A stretch of DNA of 28,662 nucleotides from Candidatus Bathyarchaeota archaeon (GCA_005884605.1 VBBE01000146.1:1-28662); one strand, 5' to 3'. Positions 13,836 through 21,749 are shown, counted from the first letter of the stretch. Numbers and translations: made by a program. The notes: generated by a model not told the origin, from the sequence alone.

Positions 13836-15158
13836 TTGGAAACAGTCGGCCGTTCTCTGACGGACGCTGTCCGCAAGCTCTTGCGGATGCCGAACGTCGA
13901 CGAGAAGGCGATCAAGGAGCTTGTGAAGGATCTTCAGAGAACCCTCTTGCAGGCAGACGTCAACGTCGAACTTGTTCTTCAGCTCTCCAAGGCAGTCGAA
14001 GATCGTTCGCTGAAGGCGAACCTTCCTCCAGGAATCACCAGACGCGAGCATGTTGTCAAAGTCCTATACGAAGAAATGACAAAGTTTGTCGGCCAAGACC
14101 CCGCTAAGGTCGAGGTTCAACCCGGCGTGTTCCGCAAACTCATGCTAGTCGGGATTCAGGGAACCGGGAAGACGACTAGCTCGGTGAAACTGGCACGGTT
14201 TTTCCAGAAAAGAGGATTGAGAGTGGGCATTGTCGGCGCCGATACTTACCGTCCTGGAGCACTGGACCAACTGAAGCAGTTAGCAGCCACAGTCGATATT
14301 CCGGTATACGGCGAACCCGGCACCAAGAAGCCTGAGGACATCGCGAAGCACGGTCTCGACCACTATCGAAAGGAGAAGACCGACTTGGTAATTATCGATA
14401 CTGCGGGAAGACACAGGAACGAGCGGGACCTAATGGACGAGATGAAGAGAATTGCTTCGGCCGTGAAGCCCGACGAGATAGTATTGGCAATCGACGCGAC
14501 GATTGGACAGCAAGCGATTACCCAAGCCCGCGCATTCAACGAAGCAACACCTGTCGGGTCGGTACTTCTGACAAAGATGGACGGGTCCGCCAAAGGAGGA
14601 GGAGCGCTCTCCGCTGTCGCCGGGACCGGTTCAAAGGTCAAGTTCATCGGAACAGGAGAACGAGTTGAGGATCTGGAGCAGTTTGTCCCCACAGATTTTG
14701 TGGGACGGCTACTGGGAATGGGTGATCTCAACGCGCTTCTCGAGAAAGTGAAGGAGGCAGAAGTGCAAGTTCCCGAGGCCAAAGTCAAACAGTTCATGGA
14801 AGGTCGTTTTACTTTGAAGGACATGTATGATCAGATGGAGAACCTTCGGAAGATGGGACCACTGAGAAAAGTTCTCCAAATGATTCCGGGTGGTGTGAGC
14901 CTTCCTGAAGAGCAATTGGGCGTAGCGGAGGAGAAGATGAAAGCGTGGAGAGTGATCATTCAATCCATGACTAAGAAAGAGCTTGCTGAGCCTCGATTGG
15001 TAGACAGCTCTAGGTCGAAGAGAATTGCGCGAGGAGCCGGACGGCCAGAGCGCGAGGTGCGGGAACTAGTTAACCAGTATTTTACGATGCGGAAGATGAT
15101 GAAACAGATGAAACGACGTGGACCCATGATGAAAGGCATGCCTTTCATGAAGAAGTGA
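13836..15158 (+). CDS. srp54: Signal recognition particle 54 kDa protein (SRP54/Ffh)
   Basis: A 440-aa SRP GTPase. The order is N domain helices (1-90), the G domain and a methionine-rich M domain. G1 is GIQGTGKTT (106-114), followed by GADTYRPGALDQL; G3 is DTAGRH and G4 is TKMDGSAKGGG. The M domain contains FTLKDMYDQMENLRKMGPL and ends with RKMMKQMKRRGPMMKGMPF. It binds signal sequences and 7S RNA and docks with the receptor FtsY. The start is a TTG two bases after the deoxyhypusine synthase stop. The length is normal for archaea. Clustering with aIF5A and its modifying enzyme makes a translation/targeting block. Confidence 0.97.
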   Translation: METVGRSLTDAVRKLLRMPNVDEKAIKELVKDLQRTLLQADVNVELVLQLSKAVEDRSLKANLPPGITRREHVVKVLYEEMTKFVGQDPAKVEVQPGVFRKLMLVGIQGTGKTTSSVKLARFFQKRGLRVGIVGADTYRPGALDQLKQLAATVDIPVYGEPGTKKPEDIAKHGLDHYRKEKTDLVIIDTAGRHRNERDLMDEMKRIASAVKPDEIVLAIDATIGQQAITQARAFNEATPVGSVLLTKMDGSAKGGGALSAVAGTGSKVKFIGTGERVEDLEQFVPTDFVGRLLGMGDLNALLEKVKEAEVQVPEAKVKQFMEGRFTLKDMYDQMENLRKMGPLRKVLQMIPGGVSLPEEQLGVAEEKMKAWRVIIQSMTKKELAEPRLVDSSRSKRIARGAGRPEREVRELVNQYFTMRKMMKQMKRRGPMMKGMPFMKK

Positions 15159-15207
15159 TTCGTACACACAACAGGTCCTTGATATGCGAATCTTGGATCG
15201 AAAAAAT

Positions 15208-15564
15208 TCAGACTTTACGATGATCGTGGAGTTCGATCATGTTTCCCCATGGGTCAGTAAGGGTTCCTGAGTTCCGGCCTTTCCGTTTGACGGAGTATCC
15301 TTTCTTCTCCAATTGATCAGCCGCTTCTTCGAAGCTGGCGACGTGAAGACTGATTGGAGTTACATCAGCGCCTCGAAGGACTAGCGGTATGATCTTAGGG
15401 GTCTTGTAGAGGGTCAGCTCGCCCAGCTTGGTGGAGATGACGCTCCATTCAGGCGAGTGTTCTTTGAGTTCGAATCCTAGCGTTTCGCAGTATAGCTTGA
15501 CCGCCTTGTCCATATCCCCTACTTGAAGGATGATATGACCGATGTCACTGATGAATTTTGGCAA
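15208..15564 (-). CDS. VOC family protein
   Basis: A 118-aa single-module vicinal-oxygen-chelate protein: ISDIGHIILQVGDMDKAVKLYCETLGFEL, then TPISLHVASFEEAADQLEKKGY and GTLTDPWGNMIELHDH. His in GHIIL, His in SLHVA and Glu in MIELHD match the usual metal ligands, unlike the other VOC protein of this window. This is glyoxalase/dioxygenase-like; the substrate is unknown. ATG start at 15564. The channel-like gene ends 3 bp upstream on the same strand, so the two are probably co-transcribed. Confidence 0.9.
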   Translation of the reverse strand: MPKFISDIGHIILQVGDMDKAVKLYCETLGFELKEHSPEWSVISTKLGELTLYKTPKIIPLVLRGADVTPISLHVASFEEAADQLEKKGYSVKRKGRNSGTLTDPWGNMIELHDHRKV

Positions 15565-15567
15565 GTC

Positions 15568-16008
15568 TTACCCCTCCTCGTCAGCAGAGGGATGGGCATG
15601 GTCCTTGCGCTCTAGTCTTGTCTTGAGTTTGTCCTCTTCTCTCTCGACACAGGCGAAGCCCTCTTTCAATATGGAGCCAAACAAGGGTCCGAAGGTAAAC
15701 GTGATCGCAGTTATTGCTGCGCCTATCGAGAGAAAGGCCATGAAAGACGCGAAGATCTTGCCCCCAACAGTCATGGGTGATTGTGCCGGGCCTTCGGCCG
15801 TAGCCAGAAGGGAGATGAAATAGAACGAGGTCACCAGGTCCCAGCCTTCCAAGATCATCATGCCAATCGTTCCGATAGCCATCATTAATCCTAGAATCGC
15901 GACTGCGAAGATTGCCCTCTTCTTGAAGGGAGACAGAGGATGCCGGACTAGTCTAGCGATACCTCCTTCGGAGGTCATGAACAACCAACAGCCCTTCGAC
16001 GCTGCCAC
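15568..16008 (-). CDS. Two-TM ion-channel-like protein with atypical selectivity filter
   Basis: Up to 146 aa: GTG at 16008, or 136 aa from ATG at 15978. Layout: basic N-terminus, TM1 (AIFAVAILGLMMAIGTIGMMIL), re-entrant pore-helix-like WDLVTSFYFISLLATAEGPA, TM2 (GGKIFASFMAFLSIGAAITAI) and an acidic/basic cytoplasmic tail (EREEDKLKTRLERKDH). This is the order of the Ion_trans_2 (KcsA-like) fold. However, the filter position reads ATAEGPAQSP where potassium channels have TVGYGD. It may conduct another ion or act as a non-conducting relative. The fold assignment is moderate and ion selectivity is unknown. Confidence 0.7.
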   Translation of the reverse strand: MAASKGCWLFMTSEGGIARLVRHPLSPFKKRAIFAVAILGLMMAIGTIGMMILEGWDLVTSFYFISLLATAEGPAQSPMTVGGKIFASFMAFLSIGAAITAITFTFGPLFGSILKEGFACVEREEDKLKTRLERKDHAHPSADEEG

Positions 16009-16026
16009 CTTAGCTCTTTCTATTAA

Positions 16027-16124
16027 CCAGCTTACGCGTTACCAAGCGTGCACAATCTGGCCGGGGTCTTGTTTTTGGTTTGGTTTCATTTGCCAAGGGG
16101 TCAAGTTCGAATCCCTTATGAAAC
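16027..16124 (+). other. Two consecutive hairpins upstream of the glycosylase gene; one resembles an interrupted tRNA T-arm
   Basis: Hairpin 1: CCAG (16027-16030) with CTGG, enclosing ACGC/GCGT around an 8-nt loop. Hairpin 2: GTTTCAT (16083-16089) pairs with ATGAAAC (16118-16124); directly inside it AAGGG (16095-16099) pairs with CCCTT (16113-16117), with a 5-nt bulge. The loop ends in TTCGAAT. Removing six bases (GTCAAG) would leave AAGGG-TTCGAAT-CCCTT, a canonical T-arm. No D or anticodon arm fits, so this is not a normal tRNA. The stem ends 21 bases before the GTG at 16146, so a cis-regulatory role is also possible. Confidence 0.35.
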
Positions 16125-16145
16125 AGCCAAAACAAGTTCTCCTCC

Positions 16146-17396
16146 GTGTCCAAGAAAATCACAACGACTCTGGAGAACGCTAGACGTCTCGCAGTTGCCA
16201 AACAGCATCTCGCCGGAAAGAGGCCAAACAAACCTGACTCCGATGACATTTTGAGAGTGGCACGAGACCTAGGTTGCCTCCAGCTTGATCCGATCAGTAC
16301 GGTTGCTCCTAGCCATCTCATCGTTCTCTGGAGCAGACTCGGAAACTTCGACAGAACTGACTTGGACAATTTGTTGTGGCGTGACAAGAAGCTCTTCGAA
16401 TACTGGGCCCATCAAGCGTCAATAGTTTTGATGGAGGACTACCCTCTCTACTATTCTCTCATGCGAAAACATCCTGACATGCTCGCACGTCCAGGATCGG
16501 TTTGGCGACAAAGAATCGACAAATTTCTGAACGCAAACACGAGGTTGAGAGATAATATTCTGAGCGAGCTTAGAGCGAAGGGCCCACTCCTCTCTCGCCA
16601 GTTCGAGGACAAGACCAGAGTAAAGGGTAGTCTTGGCTGGGGTAGCTGGGGTGATGTCTCTCGGATGATGTTCCATCTCTTCCTGAGGGGAGAAGTAATG
16701 GTAGTTGGCCGTCAAGGCAAACAGAAACTATATGGTCTCTCAGAAAATTTCCTGCCATCGCGGGTTTCAAAGAAGGAATTCTCGGTGGAAGAGGTCGAGT
16801 ACCTTTCGGCCCAGAGATCACTCCGCGCCCTCGGAATCGCAAATTCATCCGAGATAAGCTGGCACTTTTTCCGTAACCGCTACCCAAACCTGAAGGCAAC
16901 CATCAAACAATTAGTGGTTGACGAAAAGATCATTCCAGTCGATATCACGGATGGACCGGTCGGGAAGGGTGAACGCTACATTCATTCGAAAGACATCGCC
17001 TTACTAGACGAGTTGGAAACAGACAAGTGGGAGCCACGGGTCTCGTTGCTCTCCCCTTTCGACAATCTGTTCTGCGATAGGGCCAGAACCAAGCTTCTGT
17101 TCAATTTCGATTACACAATCGAGATCTACACCCCCCCAAGCAAACGCAAGTTCGGTTACTACGTCCTCCCGATACTGTACGGCGACAAATTCATCGGGCG
17201 TTTGGATCCCCTCATGGACCGGAAAAGCGGGAAACTGATCATCAAGGCAGTTTACGCTGAAACAAACGCGCCCAGGGACAAGGATACCTCAAGAGAAATT
17301 CGAGATAGCGTGAAACAGCTTTCAGAATTTCTCGGAGCGAAAGAAGTAGTCTATTCACGCAAAGTCCCGAAGTATTGGCAAAGCTACCTTCACTAG
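16146..17396 (+). CDS. AlkX/YcaQ-type winged-helix DNA glycosylase (HTH_42 family)
   Basis: A 416-aa protein of the YcaQ/AlkZ superfamily, whose members unhook DNA interstrand crosslinks or remove bulky alkylated bases. The catalytic QxD motif is visible as LQLDPIS (Q46, D48), which places it with the AlkX/YcaQ type rather than AlkZ (QxQ). Other family marks are APSHLIVLWSRLG, KLFEYWAHQASIV, WGSWGDVSRMMFHLFLRGEVMVVGR (a winged-helix segment) and VSLLSPFDNLFCDR. The length is typical. The start is GTG at 16146, the first canonical start in frame, and the protein begins with the expected N-terminal helix. It is an unusual repair enzyme to find in an archaeal window. Confidence 0.88.
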   Translation: MSKKITTTLENARRLAVAKQHLAGKRPNKPDSDDILRVARDLGCLQLDPISTVAPSHLIVLWSRLGNFDRTDLDNLLWRDKKLFEYWAHQASIVLMEDYPLYYSLMRKHPDMLARPGSVWRQRIDKFLNANTRLRDNILSELRAKGPLLSRQFEDKTRVKGSLGWGSWGDVSRMMFHLFLRGEVMVVGRQGKQKLYGLSENFLPSRVSKKEFSVEEVEYLSAQRSLRALGIANSSEISWHFFRNRYPNLKATIKQLVVDEKIIPVDITDGPVGKGERYIHSKDIALLDELETDKWEPRVSLLSPFDNLFCDRARTKLLFNFDYTIEIYTPPSKRKFGYYVLPILYGDKFIGRLDPLMDRKSGKLIIKAVYAETNAPRDKDTSREIRDSVKQLSEFLGAKEVVYSRKVPKYWQSYLH

Positions 17397-17577
17397 TCTC
17401 AGACACATCCTGGATCATGGGACAGAGCGGACTCAAGTATCGAATCTCGATATTCTCGGATTTTGTAATCACAGAGCCTTCTGTAACCTACTTGCTGTTT
17501 CTAGGAAAACGAGTTGAATAAATCTCCGGAATTACCATTACCTGCTTTGAGGGTCCTCCTGAAGAAAGGCGAGCCTC

Positions 17578-17937
17578 GTGTCAAGAACATCCCCGTTACC
17601 ACATTCCCCCCGAGCCACAATACTCTCGCAGGCCATTATCGAGGGGTCCAGCCATTCAAGTCCACAGGAGAATTACGTGGAGCAGTTCCTCGCGAAGTTT
17701 CCTGATTATAGGAAAGCGCTGTGGCTGGCTGCAAGAAGCGAGGAAGAAGGACTAGGAAGCCCGTCGTATCAAGGATGGCAATGGAGCGATGTCGAGATGC
17801 ATCCCACCCGGGTCCTGAAGCTTGTGATAGAAGGAATCGCCAAGATAGGAATGAGAACTAGGCGGGCTACTTACTACCTTCTAAAGGAGCCGAACTTGGT
17901 AAAGACGGTCCTCAAGAGCTCGGTTCTCAAGAAATAG
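17578..17937 (+). CDS. Small hypothetical protein
   Basis: Unrecognised; 119 aa from GTG at 17578, but the first 20 residues are Ser/Pro-rich and may not be translated. The body (ENYVEQFLAKFPDYRKALW, then QGWQWSDVEMHP and a basic helical end RVLKLVIEGIAKIGMRTRR, TYYLLKEP) looks like a folded helical domain, perhaps nucleic-acid binding, with Trp and basic residues. Frame 3 is open from 17514 and holds a basic Pro-rich stretch, so a frameshift joining the two cannot be excluded. The 117 bp before that hold nothing recognisable. Function unknown. Confidence 0.5.
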   Translation: MSRTSPLPHSPRATILSQAIIEGSSHSSPQENYVEQFLAKFPDYRKALWLAARSEEEGLGSPSYQGWQWSDVEMHPTRVLKLVIEGIAKIGMRTRRATYYLLKEPNLVKTVLKSSVLKK

Positions 17938-17981
17938 TCAAACGACGTCACGACGAATATACGATGGGGCAGAGTCGAAGG

Positions 17982-18464
17982 CTATTCTGAGAGTCTGGCT
18001 ATTTCCAGCATCTTGGCAAAATCCTCCAAGCCAGTGGCATAATTGCCGTCTTCACCAATCCAAACAGAGCGTTTGCTCAAAATGAGCTCTTTCGCATCCC
18101 GAAGAGGAATCCCACAATATACGAGGTAGGCCGCTGCGCATGTCGGGCTCCTGCCCACCCCCATTTTGCAATGAAGGTAGACCTTCCTCCCTCCGCGAAT
18201 GTGTTGCTCGATGAGTCTAGAGACGAGTCGAAGCTGGCTTACCGGAACCGCGGAAAAGGTCTCTTCGACCTTGGGTGTCCGATCTTCGTATTGCAAGTCT
18301 AGTTTCTTGGACCAATCCTCCTCCCGCGGATTTCTCGTAAGATCGACAATCACCGCCTTACCCCCGCTATGTTTCTTGATCTCCTCTAGGTCTGCAAGCG
18401 TAGGGGCCCCACCTACCCACAATTCGTTGGCCAGGATCTCTGTAAAGTCCAACCAGTCTCTCAC
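17982..18464 (-). CDS. Dual-specificity protein phosphatase (cysteine-based)
   Basis: A 160-aa DSP/PTP-fold phosphatase. The P-loop signature HCKMGVGRS (98-106) has nucleophile C99 and R105; a likely general acid is D61 in YEDRTPKVEE. The N-terminal strand LANELWVGGAPTLADLEEIK and AVIVDLTRNP are typical of archaeal/eukaryotic-type DSPs. It would remove phosphate from Ser/Thr/Tyr proteins or other phosphoesters; no partner kinase is in the window. The start is GTG at 18464. It is tail to tail with the small hypothetical gene, about 45 bp apart. Confidence 0.92.
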   Translation of the reverse strand: MRDWLDFTEILANELWVGGAPTLADLEEIKKHSGGKAVIVDLTRNPREEDWSKKLDLQYEDRTPKVEETFSAVPVSQLRLVSRLIEQHIRGGRKVYLHCKMGVGRSPTCAAAYLVYCGIPLRDAKELILSKRSVWIGEDGNYATGLEDFAKMLEIARLSE

Positions 18465-18535
18465 TACTCTATGATGGCCGCTCGATGAGGAGTAACACTA
18501 GGCTGCTCGCAGAGCCTTGCTAGTCGGCAACCGCC

Positions 18536-19057
18536 CTAGCTGAGTTTCTTTGGATCGAATTTGTTGCCGAATTTGTCGATGGAAGCTATCTCCGGAATGG
18601 GCATGCGATTCTTCTTTCCAACGATCTTCTTGACTGGGTAGCCAAAACCTACCACCATAGTGGGCTTGATATCGGCTGGGAAACCGAAATCCCTCCGCAT
18701 TGCTTCTTCCTTAATTCCTGTGTAGACTCCGGAAATCACCCCGTTGTTCCAGGCAGAGAGCTGCATTTGCTGAACTGCGCGTCCGGTGTCGATAAGGTGG
18801 AACCCTATTTTGGGGTCTGTCAAGACTACTACTGCAAAGTCCGCCCCGGCGACCCAAGGACCACTGGTACTATCTTCCGCCAGCTTCTTGATCGATTCTT
18901 TGTTTTGGACGAGTATGAATCTCAAGTGTTGCTGGTTATTTCCCGTTCCAGCGGCACGTGCCGCTTCGAGGACCTTCATCTTCACATCGGAAGGGACCTT
19001 CTTCGGGCTGTATTGTCTAACATCGAGTTTGGTCAGGATTGCTTGATGAGTATCCAT
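18536..19057 (-). CDS. Nitroreductase-family FMN oxidoreductase
   Basis: A 173-aa flavoprotein. The N-terminal KLDVRQYSPKKVP corresponds to the conserved R-(x)-R-x-F/Y phosphate-binding lead, followed by EAARAAGTGNNQQHLRFILV, DTGRAVQQMQLSAWNNGVISGV and KPTMVVGFGYPVKK. Members use NAD(P)H and FMN to reduce quinones, nitro compounds or similar acceptors. It is at the short end of the family. ATG start at 19057. It is divergent from the malate/lactate dehydrogenase gene with an 89-bp shared promoter region. Confidence 0.9.
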   Translation of the reverse strand: MDTHQAILTKLDVRQYSPKKVPSDVKMKVLEAARAAGTGNNQQHLRFILVQNKESIKKLAEDSTSGPWVAGADFAVVVLTDPKIGFHLIDTGRAVQQMQLSAWNNGVISGVYTGIKEEAMRRDFGFPADIKPTMVVGFGYPVKKIVGKKNRMPIPEIASIDKFGNKFDPKKLS

Positions 19058-19088
19058 TTTCTCACAGAATGTGTCTGAGAATAGGCCT

Positions 19089-19102
19089 AAGTTAAAAAAT
19101 GT
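19089..19102 (+). promoter_or_regulatory. Candidate TATA box for the malate/lactate dehydrogenase gene
   Basis: The A-rich aagttaaaaaatgt lies about 45-58 bp before the ATG at 19147, followed by a Shine-Dalgarno GAGGA (19136-19140) 6 bases from the start. The element lies between two divergent genes and could serve either strand. Confidence 0.35.
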
Positions 19103-19146
19103 CTCCCTGAAAGCTCAAACTCAATAGAGGTTCCCGAGGAATAGTC

Positions 19147-20247
19147 ATGGTCGACCAAGTCGCCCTCCAGAAGCATGTCGTTGTACCCGAATCAAAACTG
19201 AAAGACTTCTGCAACAAGGTATGGATGAAGCTGGGCGTCCCGGCACCTGATGCAAAGATAACAACTGATGTCCTCGTGCTAGCTGACCTCCGCGGGATCG
19301 AGTCGCACGGGGTCGCGCGTCTTCCTCGGTATTACGCTGATCTAAAGAATGGCTGGACAAAGTCCACAGACCAAAGCAAGATTGTGAAAGAGACCAAGGC
19401 TACCGCCATGATCGACGGCGGGCAGAGCCTGGGCCAGGTCGTCGGACACAAAGGAATGGTGTTGGCGGTCAAAAAAGCCAAAGAGACCGCGGTCGGAATT
19501 GTCTCAGTCCGGAATTCTCACCATTACGGAATAGCAGGCTACTATAGCTTGATGGCTTTGGAACACGATTTGATCGGGATAAGCACGACCAACGCCGCTC
19601 CACTCGTGGTACCCACCTTCGGCAGAAATGCTGTCCTTGGTACAAACCCCATCAGCTTAACCGCACCCGCCGGGAAGGAGCGGGCATTCGTCCTGGATAT
19701 GGCAACCTCCGTGGTTCCACGTGGAAAGCTTGAGGTCTACGACCGCGTAGGGAAGAAGATGCCTCCGGGATGGGCGGTGGATAAGACGGGAAGGGGAACA
19801 GAAGACGCTCACGCGGTTCTCGACGCCTTGTCGAAGAGACTAGGCGGCGGGATTCTACCCCTTGGGGGCGAGGGAGAGGAGCACTCGGGCCACAAAGGGT
19901 ATGGTTTGGCCTTGATGGTTGACGTTCTGAGCGGGGTCCTGAGTGGTGCAGCCACCGGTCTTGGTGTTGATGTCAATAAGGAAAAGCCAAATGTCGGCCA
20001 TTTCTTCATGGCGTTGGACCCGGCGGCGTTTCGTCCACTGGACGAGTTCAAGAGAGACATGGACAGGTTAGCCCGAGAGTTGAAGGACTCACCGAAGGCT
20101 GAAGGCCAATCACGAATCTACGTTCACGGCGAGAAGAGCTATGCAAGGATGGAAAAGTTCCAGAAGGAAGGTATTCCACTGAGTCCCAAGGTTGTTGAAG
20201 CGATGAGACAAGTGGGAACAGAGATCGGCGTTCCCTGGCTAGGGTAG
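19147..20247 (+). CDS. Malate/L-lactate (Ldh2/YlbC-type) dehydrogenase
   Basis: A 366-aa NAD(P)-dependent 2-hydroxyacid dehydrogenase of the type found in archaeal malate dehydrogenases, unrelated to Rossmann LDH. Conserved marks are RGIESHGVARLPRY (H54), SVRNSHHYGIAGYY (S124, H125, H126), GTNPISLTAP, FVLDMATSVVPRGK and GGEGEEHSGHKGYGLALMVD. It interconverts malate/oxaloacetate, lactate/pyruvate or a similar pair. The length is typical. ATG start at 19147 with a good Shine-Dalgarno. The LhgO-like enzyme elsewhere in the window also handles 2-hydroxy acids, but no link is shown. Confidence 0.93.
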   Translation: MVDQVALQKHVVVPESKLKDFCNKVWMKLGVPAPDAKITTDVLVLADLRGIESHGVARLPRYYADLKNGWTKSTDQSKIVKETKATAMIDGGQSLGQVVGHKGMVLAVKKAKETAVGIVSVRNSHHYGIAGYYSLMALEHDLIGISTTNAAPLVVPTFGRNAVLGTNPISLTAPAGKERAFVLDMATSVVPRGKLEVYDRVGKKMPPGWAVDKTGRGTEDAHAVLDALSKRLGGGILPLGGEGEEHSGHKGYGLALMVDVLSGVLSGAATGLGVDVNKEKPNVGHFFMALDPAAFRPLDEFKRDMDRLARELKDSPKAEGQSRIYVHGEKSYARMEKFQKEGIPLSPKVVEAMRQVGTEIGVPWLG

Positions 20248-20298
20248 CTTCCCGGGTCGGAACCCCCTGTCAACAATTTCTCGTCTACTACCCAGGTC

Positions 20299-21039
20299 TC
20301 ATAACTTCGATATTTTTTCTATGATCCCGATATACACAGAGCCCTGAGAGTCTACGAAACGCTTGACTCTCCATCCTGTGCCTTCGAGTATTCTCTTCAT
20401 TTCCTTCTTCGAGACGATCAGATAGTCAAACCACGGAGTTGTATACTTCTTGTATCGCACTCGGATCGTCAATTCCCCGGCCATTTTCCCTTCTCTGCGG
20501 TTGCGTGTGTGATAAGCTAGATGAAACGGCTCCCGGGTTTGATATGGGTCGTTGCTTTCGGCGATTATCAAAGCATTTGGCGTCGTGGAGTGGTAGAACT
20601 GTGTAAGCAATTGTTTTGCCCGGCTTGGGCTCGCAAATAGTCCGAAGTTGTTGCCAATCATCAAAACTGTGTCAAACTTTCCCAGTCTTGGACCTACCTC
20701 TGTGATTGACATGACTCGGGCCTTCCGCAGGCCTCTGAGCTTGCAAACCTTGATCGCTAGAGGCGAAACGTCTATTCCAAGGACGTCGAAGCCTTTCCTT
20801 TGAAAATAGAGCGAGATTCTTCCACCGCCACATCCGATATCGAGCATTCTCCCACTTGCGTATCGCATTGCATCTTTTTCGTGTGGCCGCCAGTTCTTGT
20901 AATCGGCCAGGTAGTATTTGGGGAGCGAAGTGCTTGAATCGATGAAGCCGTCGTCTCTCTCAACAACCTCCACGACATTATCGCCCCTGAAACAGTCGTA
21001 CAGTTCGTGACCGTAAGCATCCTGTTTGTCATTCAACAT
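20299..21039 (-). CDS. Class I SAM-dependent methyltransferase
   Basis: A 246-aa methyltransferase. Motif I is MLDIGCGGGRISLYF (65-79), motif II LGIDVSPLAIKVCK, and motif IV-like FDTVLMIGNNFGLF. The C-terminal half (RYKKYTTPWFDYLIVSKKEM, GTGWRVKRFV) is the usual substrate-side beta structure. The acceptor molecule cannot be predicted. The N-terminal 60 residues are a mainly acidic/aromatic cap. ATG start at 21039. It is convergent with the malate/lactate dehydrogenase gene, 51 bp apart. Confidence 0.9.
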   Translation of the reverse strand: MLNDKQDAYGHELYDCFRGDNVVEVVERDDGFIDSSTSLPKYYLADYKNWRPHEKDAMRYASGRMLDIGCGGGRISLYFQRKGFDVLGIDVSPLAIKVCKLRGLRKARVMSITEVGPRLGKFDTVLMIGNNFGLFASPSRAKQLLTQFYHSTTPNALIIAESNDPYQTREPFHLAYHTRNRREGKMAGELTIRVRYKKYTTPWFDYLIVSKKEMKRILEGTGWRVKRFVDSQGSVYIGIIEKISKL

Positions 21040-21486
21040 TTGGACTGAGACTTGCTAGAAAGGCTTCAGATTTACGCATGGGTTGCCATGGTGGCTTCCG
21101 AATCTAAGTCTTACGCGTCAGTCCGCGGCGTATTCACCTCAACGCAGAGGATCTGGCAGCGCTGCAACTAGTTCCGTTGGCTAGAAATCCACAAAGTGAT
21201 GACCTGGGCAAGCAAAGCCCAGGGAGAGCGAGAGGGCCAAATGCCTTGTCGCTTTCAAAATAGATATTGACGATTCGATTAATAAGCGAATTGGGACCGG
21301 AGGTCCAAGAATGACTAAGCTTCCCATTGCAATCCTATGAACTTCAACGCATTGTATGCGACACTTGGAATGGAGAACCCCGAGCATTGGTAGGATCGCG
21401 GTGGTCGAAGTCTATCCTCGGAGGCTAGTCTTCGGTTAGACAGGGCTTAAGAGTCGTTTCGCTCTATTCTCAATTGTGGTCGAAGA
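21040..21486. other. 447-bp gap with several perfect hairpins, no clear gene
   Basis: No convincing protein gene. Structured elements on the plus strand: palindrome GCAGCGCTGC (21156-21165); CCTGGGC (21203-21209) with GCCCAGG (21217-21223), a 7-bp stem and 7-nt loop directly after a C-box-like TGATGA; and a stem around GACC-GGA-GGTC (21295-21305). There is no tRNA cloverleaf and no SRP or RNase P signature that I can recognise. It may hold a small RNA, or only promoters of the flanking divergent genes. Confidence 0.3.
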
Positions 21487-21699
21487 ATGAGGAGACTTAT
21501 GGTCCTCATTGGGGCAGTATTTGTCCTGCTTGGAATCGTGGCTGAGAGCTTGTACATTAGCAACGAGAAAGTCGCCTACAACGGCGCAACAATCTCTGCT
21601 AATGCGTACATGGTCTCGGGTCTTTTCCTCATCCTCTTGGGACTAGTCCTGACTCTGTCTGGGGCAAGAATCCCGAAGATCCGGATTCCACACGTCTAG
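21487..21699 (+). CDS. Small two-TM membrane protein
   Basis: A 70-aa protein: MRRLMVLIGAVFVLLGIVAE (TM1, positive-inside lead), a short polar outside loop YISNEKVAYNGATISANAY, TM2 (MVSGLFLILLGLVLTLSG) and a basic tail RIPKIRIPHV. The positive-inside pattern at both ends and a regular ATG support a real gene. No family recognised. It is convergent with an HdeD-like membrane protein gene; a hairpin lies between them. Confidence 0.55.
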   Translation: MRRLMVLIGAVFVLLGIVAESLYISNEKVAYNGATISANAYMVSGLFLILLGLVLTLSGARIPKIRIPHV

Positions 21700-21730
21700 T
21701 CGCGGGGTCCGAATTCGAGTCGTGGGAATC

Positions 21731-21749
21731 AGAGCCTAGCTTGGGCTCT
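21731..21749. terminator. Hairpin between convergent genes
   Basis: AGAGCC (21731-21736) pairs with GGCTCT (21744-21749) around a 7-nt loop. It sits between the stops at 21699 (plus) and 21767 (minus). A weak T-containing stretch (actctttcg) follows on the plus strand, so a terminator for the small membrane gene is plausible but unproven. Confidence 0.35.

Noticed and set aside
16083..16131. A conventional tRNA gene at the TTCGAAT loop
   Set aside because: No D-arm or anticodon arm can be placed between the acceptor-like strands, and the T-arm has a six-base interruption.
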